Assembly: GCA_963710745.1 (NCBI GenBank)
Contig: CAVQBP010000024.1
Coordinates: 930,001 to 994,000, forward strand
Length of the DNA stretch: 64,000 bases
Reading direction: 5' to 3'
Origin: CAVQBP01 sp963710745
GTDB taxonomy: Bacteria > Bacteroidota > Ignavibacteria > Ignavibacteriales > Ignavibacteriaceae
Numbering within the stretch: position 1 is the first letter of the stretch; every line of letters starts with the position of its first letter. Shown piece by piece: positions 36,748 to 44,233 of this stretch. A model generated the notes under the pieces. It was not told the origin of the DNA, made no database searches, and saw only the letters and a program-made list of their open reading frames with translations. The position numbers and the translations under genes were made by a program.

Positions 36748-38070
36748 TTATTCGGATTTAATTAATTCTCCGCTTAACAAAAACAATTGTGTCTCTGCTT
36801 TTTTAGCTTCATACTGAGCACCTACCAGCCTGCTTTTTGCATCAATTAATTTTCTTTGTGTTTCCCTGAAATCAAGTGGCGCTATACTGCCAAGGCGAAG
36901 GCGTTCCAAAGCTATACTTGAATTCTCGTCAGCAGCTTTAAGGTTTTCAGTTTCAAGATCAACTAAAGTTAAACTGTTCTTATATGCATAAAAAGCATTT
37001 TTCAGATCGGCATCAACTATTTTTTTTGTTTCTGTATAAGATAATTCTGAATTTTCTATTGAAACTTGTGCATTCTCAATATTCCTGTTGGTATTTAAAC
37101 CGTCAAAAATATTCAGAGATGCATTTATACCGTAATTAATACTTTTATTGGTATTTGATTTGACAAATCCTGCTTCCGATTCCGAATGAACATAATCATA
37201 ACCTGCAAATACGCTGATCTCGGGGTACCATCCGGAACGTGCCAGCTGCAGATTAATACCGGCAAGATTTTTATTCTGCTTTGCCTGTATAAGCCTGCTG
37301 TTTCTGTTTTCTATATTAGCCGAAAGCTCTTCGAAAGAGAGATTTTTATTAATTGCAATAACAGTATCTGTTATGCTGAAATCAAAATCTACATCTCTTC
37401 CCAGCAGCCTGTTTAGTAAAATTTTATCCTGTTTTAATGTTAATTCTTCAGTAAGCAGCGATGAACGATCTTCATTTAAATCAACCTGCGCCTGGAGTAA
37501 ATCGAATTTTGAGCCCGAACCTAATTGTTTTTTATCCTGGGCAATTCTCACTCTCTCCTGGGAAATATTTATACTTCTTTCAATAACTGCGAGAACCTGT
37601 ATTTGTCTGATAATATCATAATAAGTAGATACTACATCCGATATATTATTTTCGACTGCAATCTTAAAGTTAATTTCTCCCTGCTTTCTTAATTCCTTAA
37701 GCTGATTAAGACTTGCAAACATTTGAAAGCCATCGAAGATAGTCCAGTTTAATGTGATGTCACCTGATAAATTGCTCGATTTAGCACTGTTTCTGCTTAT
37801 ATTTTGTCCGGATAAATATTCCTGACTGGTATTGTTGCTGCTTTTAGTATATGAACCTGTAGCATCAAGCTGAGGAAGAAAGCCGGCATTTCCTAAAGAA
37901 TAATTGTTATCTGAAATTTCTTTTTCATTTTTTGCAATATTAATTGAATAGTTATTCTGTAAAGCAATTTTAACAGCATTTTCAAGAGAAAGAGATTCCT
38001 GCGGATATATCTTGATGAATGACACTGAAATAATTAAATAAGCAGATATAAAAAAGTATTTATAGTTCAT
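36748..38070 (-). CDS. TolC family outer-membrane efflux protein
   Basis: A 440-residue OEP/TolC-type channel, last gene of an RND efflux operon. It has a signal peptide at the start (YKYFFISAYLIISVSFIKIYP) and two coiled-coil OEP repeats. Recognisable strings are LSLENAVKIALQNN, LNWTIFDGF and LDLLQAQVDLNEDRSSL-like heptads. It would form the outer-membrane exit duct for the pump encoded just upstream, 52 bases away. Confidence 0.93.
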   Translation of the reverse strand: MNYKYFFISAYLIISVSFIKIYPQESLSLENAVKIALQNNYSINIAKNEKEISDNNYSLGNAGFLPQLDATGSYTKSSNNTSQEYLSGQNISRNSAKSSNLSGDITLNWTIFDGFQMFASLNQLKELRKQGEINFKIAVENNISDVVSTYYDIIRQIQVLAVIERSINISQERVRIAQDKKQLGSGSKFDLLQAQVDLNEDRSSLLTEELTLKQDKILLNRLLGRDVDFDFSITDTVIAINKNLSFEELSANIENRNSRLIQAKQNKNLAGINLQLARSGWYPEISVFAGYDYVHSESEAGFVKSNTNKSINYGINASLNIFDGLNTNRNIENAQVSIENSELSYTETKKIVDADLKNAFYAYKNSLTLVDLETENLKAADENSSIALERLRLGSIAPLDFRETQRKLIDAKSRLVGAQYEAKKAETQLFLLSGELIKSE

Positions 38071-38122
38071 CGATAAAATTTAAATCGTTATACAGTTCAA
38101 GAGATAATATCTCTTTAAAAAA

Positions 38123-41100
38123 TTAAATTTTAGTCTCAATTAGTTCCGGTTGCACATCGGTTTCAGTAACATTAGAAACCGTGGCTGTTTTCCTGGATAA
38201 ATAAGTGTACATTGCCGGAATAACTAGTAAAGTCAGGAACGTTGAAAATATTAATCCGCCGATAACAGCAATCCCCATAGAAACCCTGCTCTCAGAACCG
38301 GCACCTAAGGCTAATGCTATAGGTAAAATTCCGAGGATAGTTGACAAACTTGTCATCAAGATTGGTCTTAATCGTGCAATAGAAGCTTCTTTGATAGCCA
38401 GAATCATATCCAGTCCCGCAGCTTTTCTCTGATTAGCAAATTCAACTATAAGAATGCCGTTTTTTGTTACCAGACCAATCAGCATAATAACTCCAATCTG
38501 GCTGAAAATATTTAACGTTTGGTTGAAATACCAGAGTGTTAGGAGAGCTCCTGTTAAAGCTAACGGAACAGTTAAAAGAATTATAAAAGGATCTCTGAAA
38601 CTTTCAAACTGTGCTGCCAGAACCAAATAGATTAAGCCAAGTGCTAGTAAAAATGCAAAAACAAGACTAGATGAACTCTCAGCAAAGTCTTTTGAGGGAC
38701 CATCAAGAGCGGTTGAAAATGTTTCATCCAATACTCTTGAAGCAATTTTATCCATTGCTTTTATACCGTCGCCAATTGTTTTTTCACCTGCAAGTCCTGC
38801 AGAAACAGTGGCAGATACATAACGGTTAAAACGATATAATTGCGGGGGAGTGCTTTGCTCACTCGATGTTATCACATTATCGAGCTGAATAAGTTCCCCG
38901 CGGCTGTTTTTTACATATAGAGATTTTAGATCAATCGGTGCATCCCTGCTTTCCCTGGATAGCTGCCCGATTACCTGGTACTGCTTTCCATCTTTAATAA
39001 AATATCCAAATCTCTGCCCGCTGAATGCAGCCTGAATTGTCTGTGCAATATCGATTGTAGAAACTCCCAGGTCTCTTGCTCTCTGTCTGTCAATATGAAC
39101 TTTCAATTCAGGCTTGTTAAATTTCAGGTTCACATCGACCATCGAAAAGGTCGGGTCTTTTTTAACTTCATCAACGAATTTAGGTAAATAGTCTTCAAGC
39201 TTTTTAAAATTCGGCGCCTGAATAACAAACTGAACAGGTAATCCTCCCCTTCCTCTTCCGATGGTCTGCGGCTGAATAACAAAAGTTCTTGCAGCAGGCA
39301 GATTAGTAACTTCATTTGTAAGCTGTGCAGCAATTTGTTTTTGCGATCTTGTACGCTGATCCGGCTCCGATAAAATTAAGGCCATAAAACCCGAATTAAC
39401 TGAACTTGAAGCACCAAATCCCGGTGATGTAACTGAAATAACTGCGTCTTCTTCAGGAATAGAATCTTTTATTACCTGAACCAGATTATCCATAAACCTG
39501 TCCATATATTCAAAAGTTGATCCTTCCGGAGCAGTAGCTGATAATGTCAATCGGCCCCGGTCTTCCAGGGGTGCAAGTTCAGATGGTATGTTTTCAAACA
39601 GAATTACAATTAAAAGGAGTGAAAGCCCCATTAAAGCCAATGCCATCCAGCGGCGCTTAAGGAAATAATCAAGAGAGTTTTTGTAGTTTTCATTCATCTT
39701 AACAAAAAAAGGTTCGGTTTTATTGTAGAACCAGTTGTGTTTTTCTCTTCTCTTTAGAATTTTAGAGCTAAGCATTGGTGTAAGAGTGAGCGCCACAAAT
39801 GCAGATATAATTACCGAGCCGGCTATAACAATTCCAAATTCTCTGAATAGCCTGCCTGTAATTCCTGAAAGAAAAATTACCGGGAGAAAAACGGAAGCAA
39901 GAGCAACTGTAGTAGAAATAATGGCAAAAAATATTTCTGCAGATCCTCTTTTAGCAGCTTCGGCGGGATACATTTTACTTTCAATCTTGGTGTAAATATT
40001 TTCAAGAACCACAATGGCATCATCAACCACAATTCCAATCGCAAGCACAATCCCAAGCAGTGTCAGCACATTTATGGAAAAATCTGCAATGTACATTATG
40101 AAAAAAGCACCAATGAGAGAAATAGGTATTGCAATCACCGGGATTATAGTTGTTCTCCAATCCCTTAAAAACAAAAAGATGATTAGAACAACCAAACCGA
40201 ACGCAACGAAAATTGTCTGCTTAACTTCTTTAATGGAATCTTTTATATAAGTGGTTACATCAAAACCAATTCCGGTTTTTATATCTGGAGGAAGATCTTT
40301 CTTTATCTGTTCAATTCTTTTATAAAATTCATCGGTAATAGCTATATTATTTGCACCAGCCTGTGCAACCAGCACAACACCAACCATGGGAATCCCATCT
40401 CTTTTTAGAATTGAACGCTCATTTTCTGCTCCCAATTCCGCATAACCAATATCTTTAAATCTGACAATATTTCCATTAGCTTCTGAAACAATAAGATCAT
40501 TAAATTCATTTTCTGTTTCCAGTCGTCCAATTGTCCGGATTGATAGTTCGGTATTATTCCCTTCAATGCTCCCGGTAGGAAGTTCAACGTTTTCGCGGTT
40601 TAATGCTCTTTCAACATCGAGCGGAGTTAAATTATAAGCAGCAAGTTTAACCGGGTTCATCCAGAGACGCATAGAATATTTTTTTTCACCCCAAATCTGT
40701 ACACTACTTACACCGGGTATTGTCTGAAGTCTCTCCTTGAAAATATTATTAGCTATTTCTGAAAGCTGAAGTAAATTCCTGGTATTACTTTGTATATTAA
40801 GAAATACTATCGGAGATGCATCTGCATCTGCTTTAGATACAATCGGATTTTCTACATCGGGAGGTAGACTTCTGATTGCTCTCGAAACTCTATCCCTGAC
40901 ATCATTCGCAGCAGCTTCAAGATCAACATCAATATTAAACTCAACTGTAATTGTACTTCTTCCATCCCTGCTTACAGAAGTGAGTGAGCGAATCCCTGCA
41001 ATACCGTTTATAGACTCCTCAAGCGGTTCTGTAATCTGCGATTCTATTACATCTGCATTAGCACCTGTATAAGTAGTACTTACTGTTATGATCGGCGGAT

Positions 41101-41221
41101 CAACAGCCGGGTATTCACGCACACCTAAAAAAGTGTAGCCTAAAATACCGAATACAACAATTGCTATGGACATAACAATTGCTAATACGGGTCTTCTAAT
41201 ACTAAGTGAAGAAAGACTCAT
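38123..41221 (-). CDS. RND efflux pump, inner-membrane permease (HAE1/AcrB-like)
   Basis: A 1032-residue hydrophobe/amphiphile efflux transporter with twelve TM helices and two large periplasmic loops. It starts LSIRRPVLAIVMSIAIVVFG. The proton-relay aspartates are in GIVVDDAIVVLENI (TM4). Porter-domain motifs include SPIVFLNIQ, and the second half repeats the fold (LTVPLALTGALLTL, ATKNGILIVEFANQ-like VTKNGIL). It would export drugs or bile-like amphiphiles, powered by protons; actual substrates are unknown. The adaptor gene ends three bases upstream. Confidence 0.96.
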   Translation of the reverse strand: MSLSSLSIRRPVLAIVMSIAIVVFGILGYTFLGVREYPAVDPPIITVSTTYTGANADVIESQITEPLEESINGIAGIRSLTSVSRDGRSTITVEFNIDVDLEAAANDVRDRVSRAIRSLPPDVENPIVSKADADASPIVFLNIQSNTRNLLQLSEIANNIFKERLQTIPGVSSVQIWGEKKYSMRLWMNPVKLAAYNLTPLDVERALNRENVELPTGSIEGNNTELSIRTIGRLETENEFNDLIVSEANGNIVRFKDIGYAELGAENERSILKRDGIPMVGVVLVAQAGANNIAITDEFYKRIEQIKKDLPPDIKTGIGFDVTTYIKDSIKEVKQTIFVAFGLVVLIIFLFLRDWRTTIIPVIAIPISLIGAFFIMYIADFSINVLTLLGIVLAIGIVVDDAIVVLENIYTKIESKMYPAEAAKRGSAEIFFAIISTTVALASVFLPVIFLSGITGRLFREFGIVIAGSVIISAFVALTLTPMLSSKILKRREKHNWFYNKTEPFFVKMNENYKNSLDYFLKRRWMALALMGLSLLLIVILFENIPSELAPLEDRGRLTLSATAPEGSTFEYMDRFMDNLVQVIKDSIPEEDAVISVTSPGFGASSSVNSGFMALILSEPDQRTRSQKQIAAQLTNEVTNLPAARTFVIQPQTIGRGRGGLPVQFVIQAPNFKKLEDYLPKFVDEVKKDPTFSMVDVNLKFNKPELKVHIDRQRARDLGVSTIDIAQTIQAAFSGQRFGYFIKDGKQYQVIGQLSRESRDAPIDLKSLYVKNSRGELIQLDNVITSSEQSTPPQLYRFNRYVSATVSAGLAGEKTIGDGIKAMDKIASRVLDETFSTALDGPSKDFAESSSSLVFAFLLALGLIYLVLAAQFESFRDPFIILLTVPLALTGALLTLWYFNQTLNIFSQIGVIMLIGLVTKNGILIVEFANQRKAAGLDMILAIKEASIARLRPILMTSLSTILGILPIALALGAGSESRVSMGIAVIGGLIFSTFLTLLVIPAMYTYLSRKTATVSNVTETDVQPELIETKI

Positions 41222-41224
41222 AAA

Positions 41225-42298
41225 TTAATTGAATTCTGTAATTTTAACAGGAACTCCGTCTTTTACCTGCAGTATTCCTGATGTAATTAATGTATCTTTC
41301 GGATTCAGGCCGGAAGTTGCCTGAACTTTAATATCGGTTCTTATTCCCGTTTCAATTTTTTGAGATACAACTTTGCCTGATTTATATAAATATACTTTTT
41401 GTCCTTTTAATTCGGGGACAACTGCCTGAGTAGGAACCATTAATGCATTGTCAATTTTATCCAGGATTAGTTCCACATCGGCAAATGAACCAGGTAGTAT
41501 TTTACCGGCAGGATTCGAATATAAAGCCCTGATTTTTAACGTACGGGTTACAGGATCAATTCTAGGTTCAATGGCATATACTTTTGCTATATTTTGCGCT
41601 TCTTCCCCAACAACTTTAAAATTAACCTGATCTCCGATTTTTACGGAACCGGCATAACGTTCAGGAATAGAGAAATCAATTTTTATCGGATTTATATTCT
41701 GGAGGCTTGCAATTACAGTCGAAGAATTGATAAAACTTCCTTCGCTAACGTTTTTTAATCCAACAATGCCGTCAAATGGTGCTCTTATCTCCGTCTTCTC
41801 TATCTGAGCTCTAATTAAATCAACTTCCGACCTGCTCACGTTCAACTGGTTAAGGGCATCATCATATTCTTCCTGGCTGATTGCTTCTCTTTCCAAAAGC
41901 TTTTTTTGTCTGTATTCTTTATCCTTAAGCAGTTCCAGTTTATACTGTTCTCTGCGAAGCTGAGCCTGAAGTTCAGCATCATTTATTTTAACCAATAGTT
42001 CGCCTTTTGTTACCCGGCTGCCTTCTTTAAAGGCAATTTGTGATATTTTACCGGCTACTTCACTTTTTAAATCTACTTCCTCATTAGCTAAAACAGTACC
42101 GCTCGTTATTATATTATTACCCAATGCTTCAGGCATTAAAATGTGTGCATTAACCAGTACCCGGGCATTTGTATTTGTTTGCGGAAAATTGTCAGGTGAC
42201 TCTGAGAAGTTTATTTTTGGCAGTGCCAGTAAAATAAGAATTATAACAGCAACTGCGGAAATTAATATAATTTTTTTCTTTTTATTCATGGCCTTCAA
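41225..42298 (-). CDS. RND efflux periplasmic adaptor subunit
   Basis: A 357-residue membrane-fusion protein. It has an N-terminal membrane anchor (KKIILISAVAVIILILLALP), a lipoyl half-motif (VDLKSEVAGKISQIAFKEGSRVTKGELLVKI), a coiled-coil hairpin, the second lipoyl half (EIRAPFDGIVGLKNVSEGSF) and a beta-barrel plus membrane-proximal domain. It bridges the RND pump and the TolC-like channel encoded downstream. An alternative ATG lies nine bases inside. It is the first gene of the operon, and an IS element now sits 84 bases upstream. Confidence 0.95.
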   Translation of the reverse strand: MKAMNKKKKIILISAVAVIILILLALPKINFSESPDNFPQTNTNARVLVNAHILMPEALGNNIITSGTVLANEEVDLKSEVAGKISQIAFKEGSRVTKGELLVKINDAELQAQLRREQYKLELLKDKEYRQKKLLEREAISQEEYDDALNQLNVSRSEVDLIRAQIEKTEIRAPFDGIVGLKNVSEGSFINSSTVIASLQNINPIKIDFSIPERYAGSVKIGDQVNFKVVGEEAQNIAKVYAIEPRIDPVTRTLKIRALYSNPAGKILPGSFADVELILDKIDNALMVPTQAVVPELKGQKVYLYKSGKVVSQKIETGIRTDIKVQATSGLNPKDTLITSGILQVKDGVPVKITEFN

Positions 42299-42376
42299 AA
42301 ATATAAAAGTTTTTCTTATAAAGCATGATAAAGAAGCCTAAAATTCAAAATTTAATATTATTATAAATACTAAAAA

Positions 42377-42382
42377 ATATAA
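42377..42382. repeat. Left copy of a putative IS target duplication
   Basis: ATATAA abuts the left terminal repeat of the IS and recurs directly after the right end at 44025-44030. IS1380-family elements usually duplicate about 4 bases, so the true duplication may be shorter within this AT-rich match. Confidence 0.6.
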
Positions 42383-42399
42383 CCTTAAATCCGATATAG
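42383..42399. repeat. IS terminal inverted repeat, left
   Basis: 17 bases, matching the right end with one mismatch at position 4. Confidence 0.85.
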
Positions 42400-42533
42400 A
42401 ACTGTGAAAATATAAAAGTCATCCTTTAAAATTGGTATGAAATATGTTTAAATGAAATCACCCAATAGGTGAAAACCTAAAATTTAATTTATTGAGGGAA
42501 AGTAATTCTAAATATTAAAAAAGTTTACCAATA

Positions 42534-43814
42534 TTGAAAAAACAACTAAAGCACAGTCCGGAATTAATAACAGCAAAAGCAGGATTATTGGTATGCGATG
42601 CATTCCAAAAATATATAAACCTTCCAGAACTAATAGATATGACATTTGACAAGCCAGGTTCAAATAGAGGATTTTCTCACAGTAAATATGTAACGACCCT
42701 TCTTCAGATGTTTCATGATGGAGCAAGTCAGTTAGAAGATGTAAGTGAGTTATCAGAAGACAAAGCATTACAGAAAATGATAGATGTTGATAGCTATCCA
42801 ACTTCAGATGCCATAGGAGACTGGCTTCGCCGCCAAGGTCAATCAAATGGGGTGGAGAATCTCTGGAAAGTGATGAAACAGTTATTTGTTAATATACCGG
42901 GAAAGAACTTTACATTAGACATAGATGCTACAATAATAGAGGCAAACAAAGGAGATGCAGTAAAAACATATAAAGGAACAGTTGGTTATCAGCCAATGCT
43001 TGGAATAATTGCAGAAAATAATATTACTGTTTTCTCAGAATTCAGGAAGGGGAACAGTTCACCGCAATTAGGGATAGTTCAGTTTATAGAAAAATGCCAA
43101 GAAAATACAGCTAATAGAATATCTTATGTAAGAAGTGATTCGGCAGCATTTCAAAAAGCAGTGGTTAAATATTTGGTAAAGGAGGAGAAGTTCTATAGTA
43201 TAACCGCCAGGCAGACAGAATCAGTGCTGAAAAGGATTAGTGAGATTCCAGAAGAAGCATGGGAACGAGGCATAGATGAGCAAGGATTAAAAAAAGGCTA
43301 TTATATTGCAGAGATTGATTATGCTTTTATTGGAAAAAGAAAATCTTCCCGCCTTATTGTAAAGCGGGAAAGAAAAGGTTCTCAGTTAGATTTATATGAT
43401 CCTTCTGAGTATCGCTACTGGAGTATAATCACAAACCTGCCATCAGAGAGCTACAGCACAAATCAAGTTGTTCTTACACATCAAATGCGGGGGCAGATGG
43501 AAAAAACAATTGGAGAATTAAAGCATCATTGCGGTTTAGATCATCTCCCTTGCGGACAGTTCAGTGCTAATGCTATCTACTTTACCATCGGTATTCTTGC
43601 TGCTAATCTTCTGCAATTACTTAAACAGGATACTTTCTTTGAAGGTTATATAAAATCAAGTATAAAGACTTTTCGCCATAAGTTGATTCATCTTCCAGCT
43701 AGAGTTATTAAACATGGAAGAATGCTATTTATAAAAATTGTCAGTTCAGTCGAAAAGTTTAAGCTTATTGAATCAGCTTTTCTTAGATATTCCCTTGCTC
43801 CAATGCTTTGTTGA
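42534..43814 (+). CDS. IS1380-family transposase
   Basis: A 426-residue DDE transposase that fits the IS1380 group. The frame starts at TTG (42534), an uncommon start; no closer ATG lies in frame before the conserved N-terminus (KAGLLVCDAFQKY). Catalytic-site blocks are LDIDATIIEANKGDAVKTYKG (first Asp), SYVRSDSAAFQKAVV (second Asp) and a C-terminal QMRGQMEKTIGELKHHCGLDHLP, which carries the terminal Glu. All are in the order expected. The gene is uninterrupted, so the element may still be active. Confidence 0.93.
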   Translation: MKKQLKHSPELITAKAGLLVCDAFQKYINLPELIDMTFDKPGSNRGFSHSKYVTTLLQMFHDGASQLEDVSELSEDKALQKMIDVDSYPTSDAIGDWLRRQGQSNGVENLWKVMKQLFVNIPGKNFTLDIDATIIEANKGDAVKTYKGTVGYQPMLGIIAENNITVFSEFRKGNSSPQLGIVQFIEKCQENTANRISYVRSDSAAFQKAVVKYLVKEEKFYSITARQTESVLKRISEIPEEAWERGIDEQGLKKGYYIAEIDYAFIGKRKSSRLIVKRERKGSQLDLYDPSEYRYWSIITNLPSESYSTNQVVLTHQMRGQMEKTIGELKHHCGLDHLPCGQFSANAIYFTIGILAANLLQLLKQDTFFEGYIKSSIKTFRHKLIHLPARVIKHGRMLFIKIVSSVEKFKLIESAFLRYSLAPMLC

Positions 43815-44007
43815 GAATACTAATTATTTAATAGTTTATTTTTTATTCTGTTGAGAGATAAGCAATAGCTATCTCCAATAATAATAACTTGAGCACTCTT
43901 TTTACAAATAATCCTAGGATTAAGTTAACTAACAATTTTTATCACTAAATTTTTAATCTTTAATGTAAATACTGACTTTTACTATACTTTTTTTACTACT
44001 TATTTTG

Positions 44008-44024
44008 CTATATCGGATTTGAGG
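44008..44024. repeat. IS terminal inverted repeat, right
   Basis: CTATATCGGATTTGAGG, the complement of the left end apart from one base; followed by the second ATATAA at 44025. Confidence 0.85.
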
Positions 44025-44233
44025 ATATAAATGAATTCTTAATTAAAAAAATTTTTTTATTGCATTTATAAAAAATATGAATTACATTTTATTTACTACA
44101 ACATAATATTCCTCTATCCTCAAAAAATTACTGAAGCATAAACTCGCTTTGTTGTTTTTATTAGAATTCAATTCCTGATATTCCGGTTAATAATCTTTAG
44201 TTGCATTATAATCTAAAATTTTGAGAGTATTAG

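Larger units (their letters stand above)
42383..44024 (+). mobile_element. IS1380-family insertion sequence, complete (1642 bases)
   Basis: The element encodes one transposase and ends in inverted repeats of 17 bases: CCTTAAATCCGATATAG at 42383-42399, and at 44008-44024 the complement of CCTCAAATCCGATATAG, one mismatch apart. Six flanking bases (ATATAA) are duplicated. The non-coding ends are 151 and 210 bases long. It sits between the RND adaptor promoter region and the kinase gene and separates two divergent units. Intact ends and intact transposase suggest recent insertion. Confidence 0.88.
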
